Source: Croceicoccus hydrothermalis
Lineage (GTDB): Bacteria > Pseudomonadota > Alphaproteobacteria > Sphingomonadales > Sphingomonadaceae
Reading direction: 5' to 3'
DNA length: 64,000 bases
Assembly: GCF_022378335.1 (NCBI RefSeq)
Contig: NZ_JAIQCI010000007.1
Location: forward strand, 62,001 to 126,000
The notes beneath the pieces are model-generated. The model was not told the origin of the DNA. It saw only the letters and a program-made list of their open reading frames with translations, and ran no database searches. Position numbers and translations under genes: made by a program. Positions 54,640-64,000 of this stretch are shown piece after piece. Every line of letters begins with the position of its first letter. Positions within the stretch are counted from its first letter, which is position 1.

Positions 54640-57600
54640 AACGGCGACGCGGCTCTCGCTCTATTCCATTGCCGCGCATCGCGGTTTTGCCGATGCGCTG
54701 GTTGCGGGGCTGATCCCCCGCTACGCCGAAGATGACGCGGGGCTGGCGCGGCTGACCCTGCTTTTGCCGAGCAGGCGCGCCATCCGCACGGTGACGGAGG
54801 CGTTCGTGCGGTTGAGCGGGGGCGGATTGCTGTTGCCGCGCATGGCGGTCATCGGCGATCTTGATCTCGACGAAACGCTGGGCGCGCTGCTCGATCCGAT
54901 CGGTGTGGATAATGAAATTCCTCCCGCCGCGGACCCCACCCGCCGCTGGCTGCGCCTCGCGCAGATGCTGCGCCTTGCGATGGAGCGGGCAGGCATGGAT
55001 CCCATCCCCGGACAGGCCGCCTTGCTGCGGCAGGCACGTGAAATTGCCCGCGGCATGGATCGCCTGCTGGTCGAGGGGATCGGCCCCGAGGAATTGATGA
55101 GCGCGCGCGTGCTCGATCTGGTTGGCGAATTGTCCGAACACTGGGTCCGCAATCTGCACCTGTTCGCCAGCGTGCAGGCGATGTGGCTCGCCGAGTTGCA
55201 GGAACGCGGCGAACTCGATGCGCCGGCGCGCCGCACCCGGCTGTTCGACCATGCCGCCGCAAAATGGAGCCGGACCCCGCCCGCAGGGGCCATCGTTGCC
55301 GCCGGCGTGACGAGCGCGAGCCCGTCGATCGCCCGCCTGCTGCGCGTGATCGCGCAGATGCCGCAGGGCAGCGTGGTTCTGCCCGATCTCGATCTCGCGC
55401 TGGACGATGCGGTCTGGGACGGGCTTGGCCGGGCGGGCAAGGGGGAGAATCCGGACGATCCGCCGATCGGTCCGGGCGATGCGGTCACCCATCCGCAATA
55501 TCATCTCAAACTCCTGCTCAACCGGATGGGCGTGGCGCGCGGGGAAGTCCGGCCCTGGCACCGCGCGGGGATGAGCAAGGCCCCGCCCGAACGCAGCCGC
55601 GCGATTTCGAACCTGTTCCTCCCGCCCGAGCAAAGCGCGACCTGGATCGATCTTCCGCCCGAGGCACGGCGCCTGTCGGGCGTGCGGGTCATGGAAACCG
55701 CCCATCCGGAGGAGGAGGCGCAGGCCATCGCCATTCTTATCCGCGAGGCCTTGGAAATACCCGAACGGCGGGTGGCGCTGATCACGCCGGATCGGGGGCT
55801 GGCCGGGCGGGTGATCGCGCATCTCGAACGGTGGAACATCGCCGCCGACGATACCGCGGGCCGCCCCTTGCCGCAGACGGTGGCGGGGCGGATGCTGCTC
55901 CTTCTGGCCGAGGTGCTGGCGGAGCGGGGGGCGGCGATCCCGCTGCTTTCGGTGTTGGTGCATCCCTATGCCGGACTTGGCTTCCACGGCGGGGGAGGGG
56001 ACGAGAGGGGCAAGCGCCGCGCGGCGTGGTTGTCCCATGCGCGGCGGCTCGATCTCGCCATGCGGGGGCCGCGGCTCGATATCGGGCTGGCGCCGCTGCG
56101 CGAAGCGGTGCTTCGCATGGCGGAGCGCCGGGGCGAGCCTGCGATGCGCGAATGGTGGGAGGAGGTGGAGCGGATGCTGACCCCGCTCGTCGCGCTGGGC
56201 AGCGAGGAGCGCATCGACCTTGCCGCGAGCCTCGATGCGCTTGCCGCGGCGGCGGAGGGGATCTGCGGCCTTTCCATCTGGGGCGAGGCGGACGGCCGTG
56301 CGCTCGCCGCTTTTGTCGAGGATCTGCGCGAACAGGCGCGCGGCGTTTCGACGATGCTCGAACCGGCCGAATTGCCCGCAATGCTGCGCGACGCGATGGA
56401 GCAGGTCGCGGTGCGGCCGCCGTATGGCGGGCACGAGCGGCTCGCGATCTACGGCCTGATCGAGGCGCGGATGAGCCGTGCCGATCTCGTCATCTGCGGC
56501 GCGCTTCACGAAGGAAGCTGGCCGCAGCCGGCGACGACCGATCCTCTCATCGCGCCGGCCGTGCTGCGCGCATTGGGCGTGCCGGGCGGGGATTTCCGCA
56601 TCGGGCTTTCGGCGCACGATCTCGCCGCCGCACTCGGGGCGCCGGAGGTGGTGCTCAGCCATGCGCGCCGCGACAGCAGCGGGCCCGTGATCGCGAGCCG
56701 GTTCATACTGCGCGTGCGCGCGATGCTCGGCCCGAAACTGCTCGAAACCCATGTGCAGGGCAACGCACCCTTGTGGTCCGCCGCGATCGACAGGGCCGAA
56801 CCCGTGCCCCCGCATCCACAGCCGGAACCGATGCCTTCGGCAGAGCAGCGCCGTGTCGGCCTGTCGGCCACCGGGCTCGACCGTCTGCGTTCCGATCCCT
56901 ATCAATTCTATGCCCGGTCGATCCTGCGGCTCCATGCGCTCGACGCGATCGACGACGAACCGACGCCGGCGTGGCGCGGATCGGCGGTGCACGACATCCT
57001 GCATCGCTGGCACCGCGACCATGGGGCGGCGCCCGGCACCCTGCACGATCTGGCGCGCGCCATGCTGAACGCGATGTCGGGCCATCCCTTCATGCGCGGA
57101 TTGTGGCAGCCGCGCCTGCTCGCCGCGCTCGACTGGATCGAGGCGGAGACGGCCGCACTGGCCGCCGACGGGCGCACGATCGCCGCCACCGAATGCAAGG
57201 GCGTCATCACCGTCGACGGCGTGCGGGTGGAGGCGCGCGCCGACCGCATCGACAGGCTTGCCGACGGCACGCTCGCCATCGTCGATTACAAGACCGGACG
57301 CCCGCCAAGCGCATCCATGGTGGAGGAAGGCTTTGCCCTGCAACTGGGCACGACCGCGCTGGTGGCGGAGCGGGGCGGGTTCCACGATGCGGGGGTCGAG
57401 GGTACGCCGGACCGCTTCGAATACTGGTCGCTCGCACGCGGGAAGGACGGTTTCGGCTTTCGCGACGAACCGGTAAAGGAGGGGCGCAAGCGGACAGGCC
57501 TCGCGCGGGAGGAATTTATCGAGCAGAGCGCGTTTTACCTGTCCGATGCGATTGCCCGGTGGATTACCGGCAATGCGCCGTTCACCGCCCGGCTCAACCC

Positions 57601-57697
57601 CGATCTGCCGGGATATAACGAATATGATCAGCTCATGCGGCTCGACGAATGGCAGGGGCGGGCGCGGCGCGATTCCGGGGAAGGGAAAGAGGCATGA
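54632..57697 (+). CDS. addB: Double-strand-break repair protein AddB (alphaproteobacterial type)
   Basis: 1021 aa. N-terminal half is a helicase-like fold without an intact Walker A (LLLPSRRAIRTVTEAFV) and the C-terminus carries a RecB-type nuclease: LAIVDYKTGRPPSASM near residue 883 with preceding VEARADRIDRL. It forms the AddAB helicase-nuclease that resects ends for RecA. Few cysteines are visible, unlike Firmicute AddB with its Fe-S cluster. A GTG start at 54632 overlaps the murU end; a long antisense frame here is a shadow. Confidence 0.88.
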   Translation: MSETATRLSLYSIAAHRGFADALVAGLIPRYAEDDAGLARLTLLLPSRRAIRTVTEAFVRLSGGGLLLPRMAVIGDLDLDETLGALLDPIGVDNEIPPAADPTRRWLRLAQMLRLAMERAGMDPIPGQAALLRQAREIARGMDRLLVEGIGPEELMSARVLDLVGELSEHWVRNLHLFASVQAMWLAELQERGELDAPARRTRLFDHAAAKWSRTPPAGAIVAAGVTSASPSIARLLRVIAQMPQGSVVLPDLDLALDDAVWDGLGRAGKGENPDDPPIGPGDAVTHPQYHLKLLLNRMGVARGEVRPWHRAGMSKAPPERSRAISNLFLPPEQSATWIDLPPEARRLSGVRVMETAHPEEEAQAIAILIREALEIPERRVALITPDRGLAGRVIAHLERWNIAADDTAGRPLPQTVAGRMLLLLAEVLAERGAAIPLLSVLVHPYAGLGFHGGGGDERGKRRAAWLSHARRLDLAMRGPRLDIGLAPLREAVLRMAERRGEPAMREWWEEVERMLTPLVALGSEERIDLAASLDALAAAAEGICGLSIWGEADGRALAAFVEDLREQARGVSTMLEPAELPAMLRDAMEQVAVRPPYGGHERLAIYGLIEARMSRADLVICGALHEGSWPQPATTDPLIAPAVLRALGVPGGDFRIGLSAHDLAAALGAPEVVLSHARRDSSGPVIASRFILRVRAMLGPKLLETHVQGNAPLWSAAIDRAEPVPPHPQPEPMPSAEQRRVGLSATGLDRLRSDPYQFYARSILRLHALDAIDDEPTPAWRGSAVHDILHRWHRDHGAAPGTLHDLARAMLNAMSGHPFMRGLWQPRLLAALDWIEAETAALAADGRTIAATECKGVITVDGVRVEARADRIDRLADGTLAIVDYKTGRPPSASMVEEGFALQLGTTALVAERGGFHDAGVEGTPDRFEYWSLARGKDGFGFRDEPVKEGRKRTGLAREEFIEQSAFYLSDAIARWITGNAPFTARLNPDLPGYNEYDQLMRLDEWQGRARRDSGEGKEA

Positions 57698-60600
57698 GCG
57701 GCGCGGCAAAAGTCTATCCACTTCGGGATAATCAGCGTGCGGCGGTCGACCCCGCCGACACGGTCTGGCTTTCGGCGAGTGCGGGCACCGGCAAGACACA
57801 GGTGCTGTCCGCCCGCGTGCTGCGCCTTCTCCTCGAACCGGGGGTGGAGCCATCGCAGATCCTGTGCCTGACGTTCACCAAGGCGGGCGCGGCCGAAATG
57901 GCGAACCGGGTCAATGACGTGCTGGCAAGCTGGGTCAGGGCGGATGCCGCGTCGCTCGCCCATGATCTCAAGGCGATCGGCGCGTCCTCCGATCCGGAGA
58001 CGCGGGCCCGGGCGCGCACACGCTTTGCCGCGGTGCTCGATTGTCCGGGCGGCGGCCTGCGGATCGAGACGATCCACGCTTTCTCGCAATGGCTATTGTC
58101 GGCCTTTCCGATGGAGGCGGGGCTTGTGCCCGGCACGCGCGCGATGGAGGATCGCGACCGGGAGCTTTTGCTGCGCGAAGTGCTTTCGGCCATGCTGGTC
58201 TCGGCGGAGGAGCGGGGCGACGACGCGCTGATCGAGGCGCTGTCGGCGCTGTCCCTGCGCGCGGATCAATCGGCGATCGAACGTTTCCTCATGGCATGTG
58301 CCGACGCGGCGGAGGCATGGGAGGGGCCAGGGGCGTGGCAGCCACCACTGCGCCCGCGGGTCAATCGCCTGCTCGGCCTGTCGGCGGATTTCGAGGCGGG
58401 CGACGTGGCCGCGCTGTGCGGGGAGGATCGCTTCGATACGCGCGCGCTTTTGCTGTGCCGCGATGCAATGACCGGTTGGGGGACGAAGAGCGGGCTCGAC
58501 ATGGCGGCGTCCATTGCCGCGTGGCTGGCCCGCGATGCGCAGGGGCGGGCCGATACCCTGCCGGAATTGCGGTCCGCGCTGTTCACGCAGAAGGGCGATG
58601 TCAAACGCCTCGCCAACCTGGAAAAGATCGACCCGGCCTATGCGACCCACGCGGGCATGGTGGGCGAACAGCTTGACGAGATCGAGGAGCTTCGCGCGCT
58701 TGCAACGCTCGCCGAATGGTTGACACCGGCCCTCATGCTGGGCCGCGCGTTCGCGCTCGAATGGGGGCGGGCGAAGCAGCGCGAGGGGCTGATCGATTTC
58801 GACGATCAGATCCGGCAGGCCGCGCGCCTCCTGCAACGCTCCGACATGGCGGACTGGATCCGGTACAAGCTCGACCGGCGTTTCGATCATATCCTCATCG
58901 ACGAGGCGCAGGACACCAATGCCGCGCAATGGAACGTGATCGAGGCGTTGACCGAGGAGTTCTTTGCCGGGCAGGGCGCCGGGGAAAACCGGATGCGTAC
59001 GCTCTTCGTCGTTGGCGATTACAAGCAGGCGATCTTCCGCTTTCAGGGGACCAGCCCCGAAAATTTCGAATCCGCGAAACTGCGGGTGAAGGCGCGCATG
59101 GCGGAGGCCTTCGCCAATGTCGGGGCGCAGCGCGGCGGCCCGGACCTGCGCGAGTTACAGGAATACGGCCTCGGCCGCAGCTATCGCACGGCGCAGCCAG
59201 TGCTCGATTTCGTGGATAGAGCCATAGACGCGATCGCGCCGGAAAATTTCGGCCTGCGCGACGATCCCGGCAAGCATGTGGGCGAGATGCGCGCAGGGCA
59301 GGTCGTGATCTGGCGCGCGGTCGGCGCCGCCCCGGACGATGAGGACGACGCCGGCGATGCAGGCGAGGAAAGCTGGCTTTCGCGGCCCGACCGGCGCGTC
59401 GCCGACAATGTGGCGGAGCAGATCGCGCACTGGATCCACACCGGCTTTCCGCTCGTAAAGGGGGAAAAGCGCGGGCAGGCGCGTCGGGCCGGGCCGGGCG
59501 ATGTCATGGTGCTCGTCCGCAAGCGCAAGGAGCTTGCCGGGCTGATCGTGGCGCGGCTGCATGCGCGGGGCGTGCCGGTCGCGGGGGTGGACCGGCTGCG
59601 GCTCGGCGCGCCGCTGGCGGTGCGCGATTTGATGGCGGCGCTGCGCTTTGCGGTGCAGCCGGGTGACGATCTTTCGCTGGCCGCGCTACTCGTCTCGCCG
59701 ATGTTCGGCTGGTCGCAGGACGAATTGCTCGAACATGGCTATCGCGAAAAGGGGCGCCCGTTGTGGGACCATCTTCGCGCATCGACGGCGGACCTGCCGC
59801 GCGCCGCGGTGGAACGGCTCCTGCCCCTTCTGGCGCGTGCGGATTATCAGCCGCCGCAGGGTTTGCTGCACTGGCTGCTCGTCGGGCCGTGGCAGGCGCG
59901 CGCGCGCCTGATCGCGCGGCTCGGCTCCGAAGCGAACGACCCGATCGACGAATTGCTGAACGCGGCGCTGTCCTTCTCCGCGACGCAGACGCCGAGCCTC
60001 ACCGGCTTCATCCGCTGGTTCGATGCAGGTTCGGGCGAGCTGAAGCGCGAGGCGGGTGGCGAAGGCGGGCTGGTGCGGGTCATGACGGTGCATGGGTCGA
60101 AGGGGCTTCAGGCGCCGATCGTCATCCTCGCCGATGCGGCGGACGATCCGGACCGGTCCATGCCCTCCACCCTGCAACTGACCGAGCCGGGGTCGGATGC
60201 GCCCGGTTTCGCCCCGCGCACATTGCCGATGCCCGCCCTGCGCAAGGAGGAACGCCGCGGGCGTATCGCCGCGGCGCAGGAGGCCGCCGCCCTTGCCGAG
60301 CGGCAGGAACACTGGCGCCTGCTCTATGTCGCGATGACGCGGGCGGAGGAGGCATTGTTCATCGCGGGCGCATTGCCGGCCCGCGCCGAGGAAGCGCCGG
60401 CAGATAGCTGGTACGCGCGTCTGCTCCCCCTGTTCGAGGAGGAGTGGCGCGACGATCCCGTCTGGGCCGGGGCGAAGCAATGGGGCATGGCGCCGGACGA
60501 ACCGATGCACGATGCGGCGACCGATGCACAGGACGAGCTCGCCCTGCTGCCGCGGTGGCTGACCACGCCGGTCGGGCCGGAGCCGCGCCCGCCGCGCCCG

Positions 60601-61176
60601 CTCGCCCCGTCATCGCTGGGCGAGGAGGACGCGCCCGATCCACCGCTTCCCCCCGGCGCGGGCATGGACGCGGCGCGGCGCGGCGTGCTTGTCCACCGCC
60701 TGCTCGAACGTCTTCCCGAAGTGGCGGATGACCGGCGCGAGGGCGCCGCGCGCCGCTGGCTCGACCGGCATGCGGCCGATCTCGACGTCGCGCACCGGGG
60801 CGAGATGGTCGATGCGGCGATGCGCGTCCTTTCGCACCCCGGTTTCTCCGACGTATTCGGGCCGGACGCGCTGGTCGAGGTGCCGATCGCCGCGACCGTG
60901 GGCGGGCGCGTGATTTCGGGCACCGTCGACCGCCTGTGCCTGGGCGAGACGATCCGCATCGTCGATTTCAAGACCGCCCGCCGTCCGCCCGCGACGAAGG
61001 AGGATATCCCCGCCGCCTATATCCGGCAGATGGCCGCCTATGTCGCCGCGCTGGAGGCGATCTATCCGGCTAGCCAGGTCGAGGCGGCGCTCCTCTATAC
61101 CCATGCGCCGCGGATGTTCGTGCTCTCGGATGCCGATATCGCGCCGGCCAAGGCGACCTTGCAGGGGGGCGAATAA
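57694..61176 (+). CDS. addA: Helicase-nuclease AddA
   Basis: 1160-aa UvrD-type helicase with a C-terminal nuclease. Walker A LSASAGTGKTQVLSARVLRL (Lys34), CLTFTKAGAAEMANRV, Walker B ILIDEAQDTNAAQW, VVGDYKQAIFRFQGT, MTVHGSKGLQAPIVIL and the motif VI region LLYVAMTRAEEAL are intact; the nuclease site TIRIVDFKTARRPPAT is near residue 1090. Its ATG overlaps the addB stop. trxA follows after 76 bp. Confidence 0.93.
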   Translation: MSGAAKVYPLRDNQRAAVDPADTVWLSASAGTGKTQVLSARVLRLLLEPGVEPSQILCLTFTKAGAAEMANRVNDVLASWVRADAASLAHDLKAIGASSDPETRARARTRFAAVLDCPGGGLRIETIHAFSQWLLSAFPMEAGLVPGTRAMEDRDRELLLREVLSAMLVSAEERGDDALIEALSALSLRADQSAIERFLMACADAAEAWEGPGAWQPPLRPRVNRLLGLSADFEAGDVAALCGEDRFDTRALLLCRDAMTGWGTKSGLDMAASIAAWLARDAQGRADTLPELRSALFTQKGDVKRLANLEKIDPAYATHAGMVGEQLDEIEELRALATLAEWLTPALMLGRAFALEWGRAKQREGLIDFDDQIRQAARLLQRSDMADWIRYKLDRRFDHILIDEAQDTNAAQWNVIEALTEEFFAGQGAGENRMRTLFVVGDYKQAIFRFQGTSPENFESAKLRVKARMAEAFANVGAQRGGPDLRELQEYGLGRSYRTAQPVLDFVDRAIDAIAPENFGLRDDPGKHVGEMRAGQVVIWRAVGAAPDDEDDAGDAGEESWLSRPDRRVADNVAEQIAHWIHTGFPLVKGEKRGQARRAGPGDVMVLVRKRKELAGLIVARLHARGVPVAGVDRLRLGAPLAVRDLMAALRFAVQPGDDLSLAALLVSPMFGWSQDELLEHGYREKGRPLWDHLRASTADLPRAAVERLLPLLARADYQPPQGLLHWLLVGPWQARARLIARLGSEANDPIDELLNAALSFSATQTPSLTGFIRWFDAGSGELKREAGGEGGLVRVMTVHGSKGLQAPIVILADAADDPDRSMPSTLQLTEPGSDAPGFAPRTLPMPALRKEERRGRIAAAQEAAALAERQEHWRLLYVAMTRAEEALFIAGALPARAEEAPADSWYARLLPLFEEEWRDDPVWAGAKQWGMAPDEPMHDAATDAQDELALLPRWLTTPVGPEPRPPRPLAPSSLGEEDAPDPPLPPGAGMDAARRGVLVHRLLERLPEVADDRREGAARRWLDRHAADLDVAHRGEMVDAAMRVLSHPGFSDVFGPDALVEVPIAATVGGRVISGTVDRLCLGETIRIVDFKTARRPPATKEDIPAAYIRQMAAYVAALEAIYPASQVEAALLYTHAPRMFVLSDADIAPAKATLQGGE

Positions 61177-61252
61177 TGGTTTTCGCGCTCCGGCTTTGCA
61201 TTTGCGCGCCGCGACCCCAAATGGGGCCCAAGCAATCAGGAGAATAGACGCC

Positions 61253-61573
61253 ATGGCGACCAAGACCATAACCGACGACAGCTTCGAAACCGACGTTCTG
61301 AAATCCGACAAGCCCGTGCTCGTCGATTTCTGGGCGGACTGGTGCGGCCCGTGCAAGATGATCGCACCCGCGCTGGAGGAAATCAGCGAGGAGCTTTCCG
61401 ATCAAATCACCATCGCAAAGATGGACATCATGGCCAATCAGCAGGTGCCCGGCGAAATCGGCGTGCAGTCGATACCGCTGATGATCCTCTACAAGGATGG
61501 CAAGCCGGTCGCACAAAAGCTCGGCGCGGCGCCCAAGACGCAGCTCAAGAGCTGGATCGAAGGCGAGCTTTAA
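61253..61573 (+). CDS. trxA: Thioredoxin
   Basis: 106-aa disulfide reductase with WCGPC at Cys31/Cys34 in VDFWADWCGPCKMIAPALEE and the cis-Pro in VQSIPLMILYKDG. Start ATG at 61253 after AGGAGA; the longer frame lies over the addA end. Stop overlaps the convergent phosphatase gene. Confidence 0.96.
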   Translation: MATKTITDDSFETDVLKSDKPVLVDFWADWCGPCKMIAPALEEISEELSDQITIAKMDIMANQQVPGEIGVQSIPLMILYKDGKPVAQKLGAAPKTQLKSWIEGEL

Positions 61574-62370
61574 AGCGCGCCCAACCGTTCGGCCAGCGCG
61601 TCGAACATCGCAGGCGACGCCGCACCGATCATCCCGGTCCGGCGGTCGTCCACGCGATATGCACTCCCATCGAGGCGCGCCGCCATGCCGCCCGCCTCGT
61701 TGAGCCAGAGCACGCCCGCGGCATGGTCCCAGGCCAATGTGCGTTCGAAAACCGATACGTCATTGGTGCCCAGCGCGAGCCGGGGATATTGCTCCGCCGC
61801 GCAGCGCGGAATATCGGTCAGCGTGTAATGCGGCGCGATGTGACGCTTGACGGCGTGGCGCTGCGCCTCGTCCATGAACATGACGGAAATGGCCGCGACC
61901 GGCGGGTCTTCGCCCGTGCTCCGCGCCGCGATCCGTTCCTCGCCGATAAAGGCGCCGCCGCCGCGCCGCGCATGGCACAGGCGGTCCTTTAGCGGGTCGT
62001 AGATCCAGCCCGCGACCGTCTCGCCATGTTCGGCCAGTGCGACGATGATCCCGAAGGGCGGGCGGCCATGCGCGAAATTATGGGTGCCGTCGATCGGGTC
62101 GATGATCCAGCACAGCGAATCGCCCAACCGGTCCAGGATCGCGGGATCGGCGTGTGCGGCCTCCTCGCCCACGATGGTAGCCTTGGGCAGGATCGCGGCA
62201 AGCCCTTCGCTTAACAAGGCTTCCGATTTGCGATCGGCCACGGTGACAAGATCGTCGGGCGCTTTCTCGACGATCTGTGCATCCGTAAGCGCGCGATAAT
62301 GCGGCATCACCGCCTCACGCGCGGCACGCCGCATCAGGGCCGCGACATCGCGGGTCAGTGCGTCGGTCAC
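61570..62370 (-). CDS. Inositol-monophosphatase-family enzyme (possibly histidinol-phosphatase)
   Basis: 266-aa Mg-dependent phosphatase. The metal motif GEEAAHAD, IIDPIDGTHNFAHGRP and the C-terminal AWDHAAGVLWLNEAGG are intact. In alphaproteobacteria such proteins act as inositol, PAP or histidinol (HisN) phosphatases; context with argJ does not settle which. A GTG start at 62370 overlaps the argJ stop (GTGA). Confidence 0.88.
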   Translation of the reverse strand: MTDALTRDVAALMRRAAREAVMPHYRALTDAQIVEKAPDDLVTVADRKSEALLSEGLAAILPKATIVGEEAAHADPAILDRLGDSLCWIIDPIDGTHNFAHGRPPFGIIVALAEHGETVAGWIYDPLKDRLCHARRGGGAFIGEERIAARSTGEDPPVAAISVMFMDEAQRHAVKRHIAPHYTLTDIPRCAAEQYPRLALGTNDVSVFERTLAWDHAAGVLWLNEAGGMAARLDGSAYRVDDRRTGMIGAASPAMFDALAERLGAL

Positions 62371-63587
62371 GTCCGGTAATCCGCGTTGATCGAGATATAG
62401 CCATGCGTCAGGTCGCAGGTCCACACGGTCGCACGTCCATCGCCGATGCCGATATCGACGTCGATGCGAATATCCTGCCCGCGAAGATGGCGTGCCACCG
62501 GCTCCTCATCATAATCGGGGAGCGGCAGGCCATCGCGCGCGGCCCATACACCGCCGAAACCGATGGAAAGCTTGTCACGATCCGCCGGCTCGCCCGCCTT
62601 GCCCACGGCCATGACGACACGGCCCCAGTTCGCATCCTCACCCGCGATGGCAGTTTTGACGAGCGGCGAATTCGCGATGGCGAGGCCGATCATGCGCGCG
62701 CTGTCGTCGTCCTTTGCGCCGGTCACGGCGACTTCGATGAACTTGCTCGCCCCTTCGCCATCGCGCACGACGAGATGCGCCATCTGCCGGCATACATCAT
62801 GGATTGCGGCGGCAAAGGCATCGGCGCCGGGGCTGTCGAAATCGACAAGCTCGTCATTGCCGGCCTGTCCAGTGGCAAAGGCGAGCACGGTGTCGCTGGT
62901 CGAGGTGTCGCTGTCCACGGTGATGCAACTGAACGTGGCCTCGTTCGCGGCGGAGAGGCAGTGTTGCAGGAAGGCGGGAGCGACCCGCGCATCGGTGAAC
63001 AGATAGCCCAGCATCGTCGCCATGTCGGGCGCGATCATGCCGCTGCCCTTGATGATGGCGGCGATCTCGATGCAGGTATCGCCGATCATGGCGCTCGCCT
63101 GCGCGCCCTTGGCAAAGGTGTCGGTGGTGCCGATGGTGTCCGCCGCCGCGCGCCAGTCGCACGGCTGCGCGCGCAGCACGCTTTCCACGCCGTCACGCGC
63201 CTTGTCCAGCGGAAGCGGCACGCCGATCACGCCGGTGGAGGACACGAACACGTCGCTCGGCTCGCAGCCGAGATGGCCCGCCACCTGCGCCATGATCTGC
63301 TCCACCGCTTCGCGCCCGCGATGACCGGTGAAGGCATTGGAATTGCCCGCGTTCACGACCAATGCGCGCGCCCGGCCGAGCCGGACCTGCTCCCGCCCCA
63401 TCTCGACCTCGGTGGAGCAGCATATGTTCTTCGTGAACACGCCCGCAACCGTCGTTCCCTCGCACAGTTCGACGAAGGTCAGGTCGCACCGGTCCCATTC
63501 CTTGTACCGTGCGCGCGCGACGCGCGGCACCGCGCCCGCGATGGGCGGCATGGCAGGAAACGGGCGGGCGAGGGGCGAGGTGTTCAT
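62367..63587 (-). CDS. argJ: Bifunctional ornithine acetyltransferase / N-acetylglutamate synthase
   Basis: 406-aa self-cleaving arginine-biosynthesis enzyme. The autocleavage site is the Ala-Thr bond in KGSGMIAPDMATMLGYLFTDA, giving two chains with the Thr as nucleophile. VVNAGNSNAFTG and VSSTGVIGVPLP are family motifs; the C-terminal HGYISINADYRT is typical. Transfers acetyl from acetylornithine to glutamate, producing the ornithine used by the decarboxylase in this window. Start at 63587. Confidence 0.94.
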   Translation of the reverse strand: MNTSPLARPFPAMPPIAGAVPRVARARYKEWDRCDLTFVELCEGTTVAGVFTKNICCSTEVEMGREQVRLGRARALVVNAGNSNAFTGHRGREAVEQIMAQVAGHLGCEPSDVFVSSTGVIGVPLPLDKARDGVESVLRAQPCDWRAAADTIGTTDTFAKGAQASAMIGDTCIEIAAIIKGSGMIAPDMATMLGYLFTDARVAPAFLQHCLSAANEATFSCITVDSDTSTSDTVLAFATGQAGNDELVDFDSPGADAFAAAIHDVCRQMAHLVVRDGEGASKFIEVAVTGAKDDDSARMIGLAIANSPLVKTAIAGEDANWGRVVMAVGKAGEPADRDKLSIGFGGVWAARDGLPLPDYDEEPVARHLRGQDIRIDVDIGIGDGRATVWTCDLTHGYISINADYRT

Positions 63588-63680
63588 GGCGGGACCGAGT
63601 AATGGCTTTACCGGCACCTCGCAATAAATACCGCGCGCCGCCTTTACGGATGCGGCGGGGTGACTTATCTTTGCGGCGCA

Positions 63681-63959
63681 ATGAAACGCGTGATCGCTCT
63701 TTTTATGGTGATGCTTGGCCTGGCGGCGGTGGTGACACCGGCGCAGGCGCGCATGGCATTCGCGCGCACGCAGGACGAAATCGCGGCCAGCGGCGCGCAT
63801 GACGATGGCGCCGCCATCGACGATGCGGCGGCCGCGATCATTGCAATGGTGCGGCCGCGCGCGGCGGATCTCGCCCATCCGGGGCATCCGCGCCTGCAAC
63901 CGGCTCCGGCCATGATCGCGCGAACAGTGATCCTGTCCGCCGACCGCGCGCACGAATAG
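63681..63959 (+). CDS. Small exported protein, unknown function
   Basis: 92 aa. Signal peptide (basic head, hydrophobic 5-22, cleavage near AQA-RM) and a short mature part rich in Ala, His and Pro with no recognisable domain. A GTG 21 bp upstream is an alternative start. Divergent from argJ. Confidence 0.55.
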   Translation: MKRVIALFMVMLGLAAVVTPAQARMAFARTQDEIAASGAHDDGAAIDDAAAAIIAMVRPRAADLAHPGHPRLQPAPAMIARTVILSADRAHE

Positions 63960-64000
63960 CATCCGGCCTTCAGGCTGGCCGCGTTGCCGCCCGGCTCCCC

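Noticed and set aside
54626-57853. 1075-codon antisense frame opposite addB (also 28779-31220 minus, 20213-22324 minus and 55183-57618 plus)
   Set aside because: High GC leaves few stop codons in the other frames; composition is Arg/His/Pro-rich without any family motif, and each lies over a well-supported gene.

Overview
The window looks like a chromosomal stretch of a GC-rich alphaproteobacterium, most likely order Sphingomonadales (Erythrobacteraceae/Sphingomonadaceae type). The reasons are 5-aminolevulinate synthase (C4 haem route), a DivL-type pseudo-kinase with Tyr in place of the phospho-acceptor His, the alphaproteobacterial AddB/AddA pair, a ScfR/PccR-type regulator beside propionyl-CoA carboxylase, and the gene orders plsY-dprA-topA, lepB-rnc-era and divL-tsaE-amgK-murU-addB-addA-trxA. 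It is dense core-type chromosome: about 60 genes, many with ATGA/TGATG/TAATG-type overlaps. There is no gap above 300 bp without a gene, and I see no prophage, IS element or CRISPR array. The long antisense open frames are high-GC shadows.

Layout. 1-3193: end of ilvD, NAD(P)HX repair enzyme, RNA m5U methyltransferase. 3183-8354: MAPEG protein, then a polyamine module (carboxynorspermidine synthase-like enzyme, Cys-rich lipoprotein, carboxynorspermidine decarboxylase, ornithine/lysine decarboxylase with a structured leader) and a VOC protein. 8385-11601 (minus): murI, a membrane-anchored degenerate metallo-beta-lactamase-like protein, hemA. 11713-17686: plsY, dprA, topA and a frameshifted MFS transporter. 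17690-20146 (minus): lepB-rnc-era. 20291-24548: pgi, an acidic lipoprotein behind a perfect FNR/Anr-type box, glutathione reductase, an outer-membrane barrel protein.

24627-36651: a ScfR/PccR-like regulator divergent from a long operon for propionyl-CoA to succinyl-CoA: pccB, a 26-codon membrane peptide, mce, an enoyl-CoA hydratase, B12-dependent methylmalonyl-CoA mutase, bioB, an LprI-like protein, pccA, csaA, DUF488 and two DUF421 proteins. Biotin synthase lies with the biotin-dependent carboxylase it would serve. Two TTTGCAAA sites sit between the regulator and pccB.

36648-44316: aroK-aroB, a small membrane protein, a large secreted protein of unknown function, xerD, accA and an M48 lipoprotein protease. 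44440-50075: two Flp pilins, a NUDIX hydrolase, tRNA-Arg(ACG), a hemerythrin-like protein coupled to a phospholipase D-like protein, a peroxiredoxin and ahcY, the last two separated by a long AT-rich palindrome. 50113-61573: divL, tsaE, the amgK-murU peptidoglycan-sugar salvage pair, addB-addA recombinational repair, trxA. 61570-63959: inositol-phosphatase-family enzyme and argJ (minus), then a small exported protein.

Everything here comes from reading the sequence by eye. Product names rest on motifs and remembered family knowledge, and no database search was run.
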